Part shown: positions 43,315 to 53,963 of the stretch, in pieces
How positions within the stretch are numbered: position 1 is the stretch's first letter
How the letters are laid out: each line of letters starts with the position of its first letter
Assembly (NCBI RefSeq): GCF_900698965.1
Contig: NZ_LR217725.1
Coordinates: 1,000,937 to 1,064,936 of the forward strand
Reading direction: 5' to 3'
Source: Erwinia_E haradaeae_A
Lineage (GTDB): Bacteria > Pseudomonadota > Gammaproteobacteria > Enterobacterales > Enterobacteriaceae
DNA: 64,000 bases
Notes under the pieces: generated by a model
What the model was told of the DNA's origin: nothing
The model's input: the letters and a program-made list of their open reading frames with translations, nothing else
Database searches by the model: none
Program-made: the position numbers and the translations under genes

Positions 43315-44532
43315 ATGAATAATATTCATATCGTAGTTCCTGATCTCCCGGAGTCTGTGGTTGACGGAACCGTTACTACATGGCATAAAAAAATTGGTGA
43401 TATACTTAAACAAGATGACGTACTGGTAGACATCGAAACTGATAAAGTAGTCTTAGAAATTCCAGCAGCTAGTGATGGAGTTTTAGAAAAAATTTTAGTC
43501 ACAGAAGGTGAAACAGTGACATCGGGTCAAGTTTTAGGCTTATTAGGATGTACTTACGATAACACCACGCCAATTACTAGCAACGATCAAAAAAATAAAA
43601 ACATATCATGCGAAAAAGGTGCGGTATTTCAAAATACCGTTAATATCCAAGCCATTGGCCCATCTATGCGCCGTTTTATATCTGAAAATGACACAGAACC
43701 AGCAAAAATAAAAGAAAAAGATTTTAGCCAGAATCTGATACAAAGCAATATTAAAAGACACGCTTCTCAAACTATCAGCGCACAAGATGAATTGATTGCA
43801 GAGCAAACATCAACTACCGCTACTCTAATAAAACGTAGTGAGATGCGCATACCCATGAGTCGCCTACGCGCACGGATGGCAGAACGATTACTGAAAGCAA
43901 AAAACACCACCGCAATGTTAACCACATTCAACGAAGTGAATATGCAATCTGTTATCTCTATTCGAAAAGAACACGGTGAGACATTTGAAAAACGCCATGG
44001 TGTTCGTTTAGGTTTTATGTCCTTCTATGTGAAAGCGGTAGTAGAGGCGTTGAAGCGTTACCCGGAAGTCAATGCATGCATTGATGGATTGGAAATCGTG
44101 TATCATAACTATTTTGACATCAGTATTGCTATCTCAACACCCCGCGGTTTAGTGACACCTATATTATCAGATGCTAATACTCTTAGTATGTCGGATATTG
44201 AAAAAAAAATTAAAGAACTCTCACTCAAAGGTCGTGCTAATAAATTAACTGTAGAAGATCTGACTGGTGGTACTTTTACTATCACTAACGGTGGAGTCTT
44301 TGGCTCCCTTATGTCTACACCACTGATTAATCCACCACAAAGCGCCATATTAGGCATACATGTTATTAAAGATCGCCCTTCTGCGCTGAATGGAGCGGTA
44401 GCTTTATTGCCTATGATGTACCTTGCACTTTCTTATGATCACCGACTGATTGATGGGCGCGAATCAGTGGGGTGTCTTGCAACCATTAAAGACTGCTTAG
44501 AGGATCCAAATCGTTTACTTCTTGATATTTAA
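43315..44532 (+). CDS. sucB: 2-oxoglutarate dehydrogenase E2 (dihydrolipoyl succinyltransferase)
   Basis: Core of the 2-oxoglutarate dehydrogenase complex. The N-terminal lipoyl domain has the lipoylated lysine K44 in DIETDKVVLEIP. The C-terminal catalytic domain has H376 and D380 in SYDHRLIDG. 405 residues, as in E. coli. The middle E3-binding domain (about 110-149) starts normally with GPSMRRFISEN but has lost the GTGxGGRxTxxD motif, replaced by charged and polar residues. A GGATAAAA ribosome site precedes the ATG, 22 bp after sucA. sucC and sucD do not follow. Confidence 0.96.
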   Translation: MNNIHIVVPDLPESVVDGTVTTWHKKIGDILKQDDVLVDIETDKVVLEIPAASDGVLEKILVTEGETVTSGQVLGLLGCTYDNTTPITSNDQKNKNISCEKGAVFQNTVNIQAIGPSMRRFISENDTEPAKIKEKDFSQNLIQSNIKRHASQTISAQDELIAEQTSTTATLIKRSEMRIPMSRLRARMAERLLKAKNTTAMLTTFNEVNMQSVISIRKEHGETFEKRHGVRLGFMSFYVKAVVEALKRYPEVNACIDGLEIVYHNYFDISIAISTPRGLVTPILSDANTLSMSDIEKKIKELSLKGRANKLTVEDLTGGTFTITNGGVFGSLMSTPLINPPQSAILGIHVIKDRPSALNGAVALLPMMYLALSYDHRLIDGRESVGCLATIKDCLEDPNRLLLDI

Positions 44533-44856
44533 AACCGATATGGATTCACCTTGCTGAAACATAAGTGTGTATAATGTGCGATATTTAATCCTACAAACTA
44601 TATCACCTGGAATATCGCCTACGAGTAATACTAATTACGTGATGCTTATCTGGTAACCTTGAGATACCTTTTGGTATCTAAAACTGCAATGCTCAAACAA
44701 TGATCCATTAGTATTATTACTTATTCTCAGTCACCTCAATTGAGAAACATTATTTTTGATATGAATTATAAAATCAGTTTTATGAATTATAAAATCAGTT
44801 TATTAAAGTAATTAAATCTTAACTAATTCAGTAGCTATTAACTATCCGGATTGAAC
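44533..44856. other. Intergenic region sucB-priA
   Basis: sucCD are expected after sucB but are absent. A 20-bp sequence is tandemly duplicated with 21-bp period at 44761-44801. No clear terminator is seen. Confidence 0.55.
44761..44801. repeat. 20-bp tandem duplication (period 21)
   Basis: Two copies of ATGAATTATAAAATCAGTTT lie just upstream of priA. Confidence 0.85.
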
Positions 44857-47061
44857 ATGTCGATTGTGCACGTTGCACTACCCATTTCTCAAGTCAATCA
44901 CTTAATGATATATCTTGTACCTAACAATCTAAACAAGATAGCGATTGGTGGGCGTGTGAGTGTACCTTTTGGTAATCGCTTAATGATTGGCATCGTGATA
45001 AAAGTTTCTAAAAAAAATAATTCTTTACACAGCGAGTTACCAACTATATACAAATCATTAGATATTTGTTCATTATATTATCCTGCTTTATGGCGCACAT
45101 TACATTGGGCTGCAAATTACTATCATTTTTCATTAGGTAAAATCTTACTCAATGCCATTCCCTTTCTATTACGTCGAGGATGTGTCGTAGACAATGCTCC
45201 TCTTGATCAGTATACAATTAATAATTTAGGGTCATATTCAAAAACATCAAATAATCTAAAGTCTGATGATAACAAGAAAAGGATCACCTCCATTGCTGAC
45301 GCAGGAGGCCCACAAGAAGACACCAATCAACAAAATACAATGCAAGCTAAATTAGAATCCCCACGCACTAAAGAGCGGAATCAGTTACGGCCACACCTAA
45401 AGCAACACAAGAACGCTCTCTATAGCTATTCTACAATTAGCTTAGGGATTCAATTAAACGCGGAACAAGCTAACGCTGTATCTACCATTCGGGGAACAGA
45501 TCATCAATTTTCTGCCTGGCTTCTGACTGGCATGATCGGGTCTGGTAAAACTGCAGTATATTTAAATTTTATAGAAAACATTCTTACAAGAGGCCAGCAA
45601 GCTCTAATATTAGTACCAGAAATTTATTTAATATCCCAAACTATATCTCTTGTTCAGAAACGACTGCATGCTCCTACTGCCACTCTACATTCTCAATTAC
45701 ACCATAAAAAACATCTTAATATATGGCAAAAAGCCCGTGATGGTAAAATCGCTATTATGGTTGGAACCCGTTCTGTATTATTTTCACCATTAAACAAACT
45801 TGGTGTCATTATTCTAGATGATGAACATAACAGTTCTTATATACAGAGAGAGGGTTTTCGTTATCATGCACGAGACTTAGCAATATTACGCGCAAAACAG
45901 GAAGCAATACCTATCATTATGGTTTCCTCAACGCCTTCATTAGAGTCATTACATAATGTCCAATTAGGTAAATATCGTCAAATTCATCTTACTCAACCTC
46001 ATCCATGGGTTTCAACAGTGACTCCTATATTGGTAGATCTAAAGAGTGCGAAACTCAAGGGCGGCCTTTCTGTAACTTTAATTCAAAAAATTAACCAACA
46101 TCTAATGCGCAATAATAAAGTTTTATTATTGCTTAATCGCCGAGGATTTTCTTCTTCTATATTGTGCCACGAATGTGGCTGGACGAGTAAATGCTCGAGA
46201 TGTAACCATAACTACACTTTTTATCATATAGTAAAAAAACTATGTTGTCATCATTGTGACGGTCAACGAAAAGTACCTAAACAATGCTTAGAATGTGGAT
46301 CTACACATCTTGTATCGGTTGGTTTGGGAATAGAACAGCTAGAAAAAAACCTAAAAACTCTATTTCCATACACTCCATTGACGCGTATCGATCGTGAAAC
46401 CACCGGGGTTCATAAAGCATTAAAAAGCAAATTAGCTGAGGTACACCATGATGGTGCGCATATTTTTGTAGGTACACAAATAATATCTAAAATCCATACT
46501 TTTCCACATGTTGCATTAGTTTCATTAATAAATGAAGATCAAGTTCTATTTTCTACAAACTTTCGGGCGGCAGAGCAATTTTCTCAATTATATGCACAAA
46601 TTTCTGAACGTGCGATATCTAGAAATAAACAGGTAGAAGTGATATTGCAAACTTATCATCCTAGACATCCATTATTACAAACTATCTTATATAAAGGGTA
46701 CCATGCATTTGCTAAGCAAGAGCTTCAAGAGCGTAAAAACGCATTCCTGCCACCGTGTTTTAGTTGCGCTCTCTTCCGTGCGGAAGATTATAACGAACAG
46801 AGGGCTTGTCAATTTCTTAAAAAGATTTTAATTTTGCTAAAATCAAGTCCATTGTATAACCCACTAACATGCCAGATAATAGGTCCGATTCCTGCATTAC
46901 AGCCTAAGCAGAGAGGACGGTATCGATGGAAAATCCTTATACGACATCCTTCTCATGCCATACTTCATCGTCTAGTCAAAACTAGTCTTCCCCTGGTTGA
47001 AAATTTACCTAAAATACATAATATTCTATGGACATTGGACATGCATCCCACGGAAAATTAA
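44857..47061 (+). CDS. priA: Primosomal protein N' (PriA), degenerate helicase motifs V and VI
   Basis: PriA reloads the replisome at stalled forks. The start ATG 44857 gives 734 residues (E. coli 732) and matches the family start VAHVALP; a TTG two codons upstream is not needed. The N-terminal DNA-binding domain, the P-loop GMIGSGKT (residues 225-232), the Walker B (DDEH at 321-324 instead of DEEH) and all eight zinc cysteines are present. Motif V reads GTQIISKIHTFP instead of GTQMLAKGHHFP, and motif VI reads QISERAISR instead of QVAGRAGR, losing the glycines and the arginine register. The 120-195 segment is poorly conserved. It is probably still a restart scaffold, but helicase activity is doubtful. 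Confidence 0.9.
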   Translation: MSIVHVALPISQVNHLMIYLVPNNLNKIAIGGRVSVPFGNRLMIGIVIKVSKKNNSLHSELPTIYKSLDICSLYYPALWRTLHWAANYYHFSLGKILLNAIPFLLRRGCVVDNAPLDQYTINNLGSYSKTSNNLKSDDNKKRITSIADAGGPQEDTNQQNTMQAKLESPRTKERNQLRPHLKQHKNALYSYSTISLGIQLNAEQANAVSTIRGTDHQFSAWLLTGMIGSGKTAVYLNFIENILTRGQQALILVPEIYLISQTISLVQKRLHAPTATLHSQLHHKKHLNIWQKARDGKIAIMVGTRSVLFSPLNKLGVIILDDEHNSSYIQREGFRYHARDLAILRAKQEAIPIIMVSSTPSLESLHNVQLGKYRQIHLTQPHPWVSTVTPILVDLKSAKLKGGLSVTLIQKINQHLMRNNKVLLLLNRRGFSSSILCHECGWTSKCSRCNHNYTFYHIVKKLCCHHCDGQRKVPKQCLECGSTHLVSVGLGIEQLEKNLKTLFPYTPLTRIDRETTGVHKALKSKLAEVHHDGAHIFVGTQIISKIHTFPHVALVSLINEDQVLFSTNFRAAEQFSQLYAQISERAISRNKQVEVILQTYHPRHPLLQTILYKGYHAFAKQELQERKNAFLPPCFSCALFRAEDYNEQRACQFLKKILILLKSSPLYNPLTCQIIGPIPALQPKQRGRYRWKILIRHPSHAILHRLVKTSLPLVENLPKIHNILWTLDMHPTEN

Positions 47062-47552
47062 AGAAGATATGACTATCTAGTATGAGTGGATGTTACTGAG
47101 AGACAAAGCTATAATTTAAACTATACACACTTAGAACATTATCTTTAATATGAATTAAAGATATAAAATATAATAAAATATATAACACTAAACTTAGCAA
47201 TCAGGGTGTTATATTGACAATACGATACTACTTTTGTGTTGTGGTCTACATCAAAAATGAAAGAGTGGATCTTTCTTATATATTACTTTTCAAAAACTAA
47301 TAAAATTATATTTTATATTTGCTGTAATTATAGGCAATCATGAGTAATCATGACGCTTGACCGATAATAGTATAAAAATATAAGACTATTATTTTATAAA
47401 TATCAAGATACCATTAAATTGTATTTGATGCATACAGTATTTGATATAATGCACTGTTCTCAGACACCTTTATCGAATCCTTTTTTGCATGATAGGTGCA
47501 ACTAATCATCACTTAGACTCTATCCGACATAGGTGTGCAGTAATCTGTTATC
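47062..47552. other. Region between convergent priA and ffh
   Basis: No gene. A perfect 9-bp hairpin (47141-47149/47154-47162, 4-nt loop) could help end priA transcription but has no T run. Confidence 0.5.
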
Positions 47553-48911
47553 TTATATAAAAGCTCCAGGTGACATAAGGCCTTTCATATTACGCATCAT
47601 GTTTTTTATACCACCTTTCTTTATTTTTTTCATCATAGCCTGCATTTCATTAAATTGTTTTAAAAACTGATTGACGTCCTGTACTGACGTGCCTGAACCT
47701 GAAGCAATTCTTCGTTTGCGTGAACCTTTAATAATTTCAGGATGTATACGCTCTAAACCTGTCATAGATTGTATTATCACCTCCATGCGCTTCAGTGAAA
47801 TATCATTCATTTGAGATCTTACACTCTCTGGTAAGCTTCCAATACCTGGTAGTTTTTCGACTAAGGAATTCATACCTCCTATATCACGTAACTGTTGTAG
47901 ATGATCTAAAAAATCATTCAGATTAAAAGTATTAGTTTTTTTAAAAGAAGAGGCTATTTTTTTAGCTTTTTCGCGATTTACCTTGTTTTCAATATCCTCA
48001 ATTAACGATAATATATCACCCATGCCTAATATACGTGAAGCAATACGATCTGGATAAAAAGGCTCCAAAGCCTCATTTTTTTCTCCTATCCCTATAAACT
48101 TAATAGGTTGACCTGTGATATGACACATAGATAACGCCGCTCCTCCACGGGTGTCGCTATCTACTTTAGTTAATACTATACCTGTTAATGGAAGCATGCT
48201 ATTGAATGATTTAGCAATATTAGCCGCATCCTGACCAGTCATCGCGTCAGCAACTAGCAGGGTTTCAACAGGTTGTATGGCAAAATGGATTTGTTGAATT
48301 TCTTGCATCATGACATTATCGGTGTGTAAACGACCAGCTGTATCCACTAATAATACGTCATAGAATTTTATTCTAGCTTGCTGTAAGGCATCTTTGGCTA
48401 TATCAATTGGTTTCGCATAAGATTCTGATGAATAAAAGTCAATGCCTACTTGTTCAGTTAAAATTTTTAACTGTTTTATTGCTGCTGGCCGATAAATATC
48501 AACAGAAGTGACTAGTATCTTTTTGTGATGCTTATCACATAAAAATTTACCGAGCTTTCCGACACTAGTCGTCTTGCCTACTCCTTGCTGACCTACCATT
48601 AACATAACTACTGGTGGCGTCACTTGTAAGTTTAGAGCACAATGTTTTTTTCCCATGATTGCGACTAGCTCGTTTTTTACAATCTTAAGGAATTCTTGAC
48701 CTGGAGTTAAGTTATTGTTAACTACATGATTCAATGCATTTGATTGGATTCGTGCCAAAGATTCATTCACTACTATTAGAGATACATCTGCTTCTAATAA
48801 TGATATACGTATTTTTTGTAAAATATCTTTTATATTGTCTTTAGTTAGCCTACCACGACCAGTAATATTACGCAGGGCATTGGAAATGCTAGCACTTAAA
48901 TTATCAAACAT
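47553..48911 (-). CDS. ffh: Signal recognition particle protein Ffh
   Basis: GTPase that binds signal sequences and 4.5S RNA and delivers ribosomes to FtsY. 452 residues (E. coli 453). The N domain is followed by the G domain with P-loop GQQGVGKT at 107-114, DTAGRLHTD and TKVDSDTRGG. The methionine-rich M domain has the RNA-binding segment GSRKRRIASGSG. An AAGAGA site precedes the ATG. 4.5S RNA (ffs) is not in this window. Confidence 0.98.
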   Translation of the reverse strand: MFDNLSASISNALRNITGRGRLTKDNIKDILQKIRISLLEADVSLIVVNESLARIQSNALNHVVNNNLTPGQEFLKIVKNELVAIMGKKHCALNLQVTPPVVMLMVGQQGVGKTTSVGKLGKFLCDKHHKKILVTSVDIYRPAAIKQLKILTEQVGIDFYSSESYAKPIDIAKDALQQARIKFYDVLLVDTAGRLHTDNVMMQEIQQIHFAIQPVETLLVADAMTGQDAANIAKSFNSMLPLTGIVLTKVDSDTRGGAALSMCHITGQPIKFIGIGEKNEALEPFYPDRIASRILGMGDILSLIEDIENKVNREKAKKIASSFKKTNTFNLNDFLDHLQQLRDIGGMNSLVEKLPGIGSLPESVRSQMNDISLKRMEVIIQSMTGLERIHPEIIKGSRKRRIASGSGTSVQDVNQFLKQFNEMQAMMKKIKKGGIKNMMRNMKGLMSPGAFI

Positions 48912-49984
48912 AATCTTGTCTCTTAAAAGGGGATTTGGTAAACATTTTTTACTTATCAGTAATGAATTTTATATATCCTATCATATCATGTATACTATAA
49001 GAATATCAGTCATAGGCTATTCGATTTTATATGCAATTATCCGACCCTAAATCTGCTAGTATCTAGTGGTGTGAGCACAAACTATTATCGACTGATAATT
49101 ACATTTGGGTTTGCATCAATACAATAATATTGTAATTAAATATTACTCCTTAATATGTTCAATGATGCTATATAAATAATCATATCGAAATTCTGTTAGT
49201 ATCCCGCATAAAAAATACACAAACATACTATGATGAAAATCATTGTTGTACCAATCATTTGAACCCAAAAAATTGTTTGAAACCTTATTTTACAATTCTG
49301 TAAACGCAGAGTAACCCTAAAGTATTACACAATGAAATTACAATGTAATATTCTCATTTTTTGTCCGTTACGCTTAATTTGTTGAGTATCATTCAGAACT
49401 TTCTAGAATTTTATAGCAAAAACATTATATGCACATTAGCGCATATATATAATATTTGCTCTTGTTATAATTCTAACTGATAAAGACATAATCTCCAATA
49501 TATTGATATATATAGATATACTGGAGGCTTTATTTTGATATATTTTGAGATATAATTTTTGAGATATAATATATATAGCATGAATGAAGATAATAGAGAT
49601 GAGCTTGTCAAATGCAAAGAGATAGCAATCTATAAAAGAATTATGCAGAATTTAGCATACACAATTATTAACGCTCTTTTTACTACAAAACATTAGTAGC
49701 GAAATAATCACTAATAAATTCAAGTTAAAGGTTTAGTAGAAGTGCACTACATCAAGAAACAGATGATATCTACATCATATTTGATGTTAAATCTTGATCT
49801 TAAGACTATCCAACGATATACATATCATTAATATCCATATCATAGTGAAATCTCATGAGTCAAATGCTCACCTAAAAATAAAGCCATATAACATTAACTC
49901 TATAGAAGTAGAGTCTCTACCTTGCATAATCAAATGAGAGAGTATGAAGCTATAATACATACACTATATCATATACTAAAATGA
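48912..49984. other. Empty region upstream of ffh
   Basis: No gene is seen. 49493-49526 forms an imperfect stem of 11 bp (one G-U) followed by GCTTTATTTT on the plus strand, possibly a relic terminator of a lost gene. Confidence 0.45.
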
Positions 49985-50058
49985 TGGCCCCTGCTGGACT
50001 TGAACCAGCGACCAAGCGATTATGAGTCGCCTGCTCTGACCGCCTGAGCTAAGGGGCC
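49985..50058 (-). tRNA. ileX: tRNA-Ile2(CAT), lysidine-type
   Basis: 74 nt without CCA. The body is nearly identical to E. coli minor tRNA-Ile: acceptor GGCCCCT pairs with AGGGGCC, the anticodon loop reads CTCATAA, and the T arm is intact. The CAT anticodon with this acceptor stem identifies the AUA-reading isoleucine tRNA rather than a methionine tRNA. Its C34 must be changed to lysidine by TilS, encoded 1.5 kb away. After the discriminator A the genome reads TCA, so the final CCA must be added by an enzyme. Confidence 0.93.
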
Positions 50059-50167
50059 TTGACATGAAACTTACGATCTAATGATGCCTAGGATATACTG
50101 TCTGGCTTAATGACTATTATACTAGTTCACCCAGTAAGGCTATGTGCGTTCTTTAATCAATTCCTAT

Positions 50168-50199
50168 AAAACTGATTAAGGCCCACCTTAATCAGTTTT
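50168..50199. terminator. Strong hairpin with T runs, orphan terminator
   Basis: Perfect 14-bp arms (50168-50181/50186-50199) with a CCCA loop; the right arm runs into TTTTT on the plus strand and the minus-strand side also ends in TTTT. It is a textbook bidirectional terminator, but no intact gene ends beside it, so it probably marks a lost gene. Confidence 0.75.
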
Positions 50200-51360
50200 T
50201 AATCAGTTTTACTATATCACTAATAGTATTATTATGCTCATAATGTATACAACAATAGCGCCATTGGCAAGAACCAGTCTTAATATAACATAACTCTACA
50301 ATGAATCATAGGACATCTCTCGTGTGATAAGAGGTTATTGCTTTAGCAAAAATTTACCATTCAGATAATCCATACCTAACAGAACATCGTTGTTTTTGGT
50401 AATTTTCTTCAATATATCATCTACTCTAATAAATTTAAAATAGTGAAAATAGTGAACCTCAAGTTCTTTGTTTTAGAAAATAAAGAACTGTCTGTTTTTC
50501 ATGAAGATTGCAAATTGCATGAGCGACCTGAAGTATCTTAGTGACAATACACACAGATACTAAATCGTTATTTTATTTTGGATGACGTATTTAATTCATC
50601 CTCTCATGATCTTCTTATCTGCTTCGCAGAGTTCATTCTTTATTGATAACTTATTGATTCTTTTATCTTCCACGTCGACACTGAGTAATGTCTTGACTTA
50701 AATATCACAGATCAATCATGATAAACCTACTTATTCCGGTAAAACTAGGTTGTTTTTTTTAAAAAAAGTCGCTTATTTTTATTTAATACAATAAATAAAA
50801 CGATTATTTTTAACTGATAGTTTCATTGTGGATTATTTATGAAAAAGTTACTTTCAGAGATTAGAAAATTCTGCATAGAATCTGCTAAATCAATTATTTA
50901 TCAACGTTCATTGCCTGTTTTTGCTCCCTGTGTATTGAACTTCTTGTCATAACTCATCATATTTTTTAGAATACACCCAATCTCTGCTAAAGTTTATAAC
51001 TTCTCTGAAGAGAGATGTTATCATGACCTACTTTTAAATAGGAATACGCCAAATATATTCAGGGCAATTTACAATATTAATTCACCATGAATTGAGTTTA
51101 AGACAGTGATTGAATCATATCAGTCGCTTTCTTAGTCTGATATGCTGAATAACATGCCTATTAGGAGGTTCAATAACCTTATCTATCTCATATTACAAGA
51201 TTACGTTTTATGTTCCAGCATAGGTTCCAGCAATCACTTTGAAATTGATAACTGCTATAAATATTTTGTGCTATTTTAGTTTTTGATTAAACATGACTTT
51301 AAATAAGAAAATTCAAGTACGCTATATTTTAAATCACCTATCCACACTATGAACTATTCA

Positions 51361-51387
51361 CTATTAACTATTAACTATTAACTATTA
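51361..51387. repeat. CTATTAA heptamer repeat, about four copies
   Basis: Three full copies plus six bases, preceded by one degenerate copy. Confidence 0.8.
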
Positions 51388-51571
51388 TATAATATTCTAA
51401 TATATTCTCTTCCTTATATACGGTAACAAGAGATTATTTCAATAGTAAAATATAACTTATTATTCAATATTCAAGATTATCTTGAATCGGTTGATGTGGA
51501 GCACATTTTAATTTTGATAAAAAATAAAAAATCTTTCGCTTGCGCGCATCTATTGTGTAGAATGGTTTTCA

Positions 51572-52924
51572 TTATTCTTCATACTTGATGGCAGTCTTAC
51601 CGAATGGTAAGACAGTATCATGCTGATGCCAAGAAATATTCCAGGTCTTTCTACCTGGGCCTGGAGCGCCATAATCAGTAACAAAGACACTCAGAGCTGT
51701 CACTAAATAATCATTATAAAAAATTAATGGAACGCGTTGGCGTCTCCAGGGTGGAATTCTATATTCTTGCCATAATTTTTTTAATGAACGCTTACCAGAA
51801 CGACCATGCACATAAAACTCACCTTGAGCTTGAAAACGCACACTCACTTCCGCATTAGCTTGAGGATAACGCAGAGTAATACCCTTTAGAGACTGTCGTA
51901 TTTCACCTAATCCATCAGGTAATGACAATGTAAGCCAGGGAGAAGACCATATTAATTGGCAGGCTCCTAATGGTTTCGTTACGGCCAAATAGTAGAGACG
52001 ATCACGAAAGCGCCGAACTTCATATTGTCCAAACTGTAATTTTGGATTGGCACCTAAACGACTACAAGCAACCTCCGTCCATATTTTTTGTAGAACATGA
52101 TAGGATGGTAAACATCCATTATGATGCAGAATCCAAAGCCGAAAAATTGCAGAACGCCGAGCTGCACTCATAACTTTTAATGGTAAAAAATATAAAGCAT
52201 TAGAGCTATCCATTAATGGATTAAGCGTTTCCTCAAGAAACTCATTAAGCACACTATGCTGTTCAGCACAAAGCCGCGCGCTACGAGACACTGTACGTGA
52301 AAAAGAAGGCCAACGTTTATTCAATAAAGGCATTACACGTAAACGTAAAAAATTACGATCATAACGTATATCCTGATTGCTGTCATCTGTAATCCAAGAT
52401 AGATGATAATAGTCAGCCCATGCTTCTAATTCAGATCGACTTTTCATCAAAAAAGGTCGTATGTGAAGATAATCTTCATGGGTCTTCGTTTGCGCCATAG
52501 CGGAGAGACCAGCTGGCCCACTGCCACGCTTTAAAGCTAATAAAACTGTTTCGCTCTGATCATCCTGATGCTGCGCAGTTAACAAGGTTTCTTCTTTTTT
52601 CATTGTCTTGTACAATGCGTTGTAACGAGCCTTTCTAGCTTCAGCTTCCACGCCCATTCGTTGCCGAGAATGAACATGCACTTTTTCTATAACATAAGGA
52701 ACTCCCCATATTGCACATTGCTGTGAACAATGTTCGGCCCATGTATCAGCAGATACATGAAGTCCATGATGAATATGTACGGCTCTTAATTGAAAATCAG
52801 GACGTTGTTTTCTGAGCTGAACTAGTTGATGTAAAAGAACACTTGAATCTAGACCGCCGCTATAGGCTAAAACGACAGCGCACTCATGTTTAAGTAAATA
52901 CTTCAGGTCATTAATATCATGCAT
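51572..52924 (-). CDS. tilS: tRNA(Ile)-lysidine synthase
   Basis: Attaches lysine to C34 of tRNA-Ile(CAT) using ATP, so that it reads AUA and is charged with isoleucine. The PP-loop SGGLDS is at residues 22-27; RAVHIHHGL, TAQHQDDQSETVLLALKRG and DESNQDIRYDRNFLR-type segments are present (reading DDSNQDIRYDRNFLR), and the C-terminal domain GKRSLKKLWQEYRIPPW is intact. The length is 450 (E. coli 432). An AGGAA site lies before the ATG. Its only expected substrate is the tRNA at 49985-50058. Confidence 0.96.
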   Translation of the reverse strand: MHDINDLKYLLKHECAVVLAYSGGLDSSVLLHQLVQLRKQRPDFQLRAVHIHHGLHVSADTWAEHCSQQCAIWGVPYVIEKVHVHSRQRMGVEAEARKARYNALYKTMKKEETLLTAQHQDDQSETVLLALKRGSGPAGLSAMAQTKTHEDYLHIRPFLMKSRSELEAWADYYHLSWITDDSNQDIRYDRNFLRLRVMPLLNKRWPSFSRTVSRSARLCAEQHSVLNEFLEETLNPLMDSSNALYFLPLKVMSAARRSAIFRLWILHHNGCLPSYHVLQKIWTEVACSRLGANPKLQFGQYEVRRFRDRLYYLAVTKPLGACQLIWSSPWLTLSLPDGLGEIRQSLKGITLRYPQANAEVSVRFQAQGEFYVHGRSGKRSLKKLWQEYRIPPWRRQRVPLIFYNDYLVTALSVFVTDYGAPGPGRKTWNISWHQHDTVLPFGKTAIKYEE

Positions 52925-53963
52925 TATAGATATTCCTGATATACAAATCTGAACTAAAAGGGCTACCTGTATGTTTGATACATTTTAGTTTTTTTAGAAA
53001 ATCTCATAAATTATGAATTGGCGCTTAGCGATATATATATTACAATATAGTTCTCAGGTAAATGATATAGTGTGAAATTTTAAACGAGATGTTTTTCGAA
53101 ATTATACTGATTTATACTGATAATTCATAAACTATCAATGTATAACAGAATATCTCTGTCGTCATGATAACTATCATAACTATAAAAAACGGATATAGCT
53201 GAAACGAAGCATAGAGATTTAATGATAGTATTTGTTAAAAGCCAAATGTTTCTATAGCGAACTCTCTGCGTACACCATCTCACACCATAGTAAATACTAT
53301 AATATAAAATCTTCTAATTAAAGATGTAGGGCATGTATTGTTAGAAAAATGAGTGAACACACCTTTTTATAAATACGAAGTTATCTACTACATATAGCAT
53401 ATCTTTCTAAGATAACCCTAATACCTTCATGATTTTACATTAGGGAGTATTACTGACATTACTTACAGCAGCTATCACTTATAGTATAATCATCAAATGT
53501 AGGATTAAGTGAAATTAACATAACAATCTATACAGCTCTTGTAGCAATTATCACTTACTGCTAAAAACTAGCATATTTTGAATTCGAATTAATAATGTTC
53601 CATTAATGTTGTGCTGTTTAAGATGGTCTTGTTATATAACATATAGATATAAAATCTCTACTATAACAGACATTATATCTACCGTAGAATACGGTAGATA
53701 TTCACCCTCGTACTCAATGGTATCCTGTGTTTAATGATATCCACGAATCAAGCATTAAGGTAGTATAATGAAAAACTTATCAATCTATAACATGTTTCAA
53801 TATTTTACTACACTTTTTACAATCTTTACCACCGTATTCAATTAATTGACTGTGTGGCCTTTTAGGTAGTGCTTTTGTGGTGAAAAGATTCTCTAAGAAT
53901 ATCTTATCAAGAGATCAATACACGGTGATTACCTAATAGTTAATCTCAGTAATCTCATGAGCA
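52925..53963. other. Empty region between tilS and rpsA
   Basis: No gene; ihfB, which follows rpsA in E. coli, is not visible. A perfect 12-bp inverted repeat with a GAA loop lies at 53675-53701. Confidence 0.55.
53675..53701. repeat. Perfect 12-bp inverted repeat, 3-nt loop
   Basis: Arms 53675-53686 and 53690-53701 are exact reverse complements. It lies 260 bp past the rpsA stop and has no T run. Confidence 0.75.

Larger units (their letters stand above)
50059..51571. other. Empty region between tRNA-Ile2 and tilS
   Basis: About 1.5 kb without a recognisable gene. It contains the strong hairpin at 50168-50199, a quasi-palindrome at 50462-50489 (12 of 13 pairs, 2-nt loop) and a heptamer repeat at 51361-51387. 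A 37-codon frame from about 50839 matches nothing known. Confidence 0.5.
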
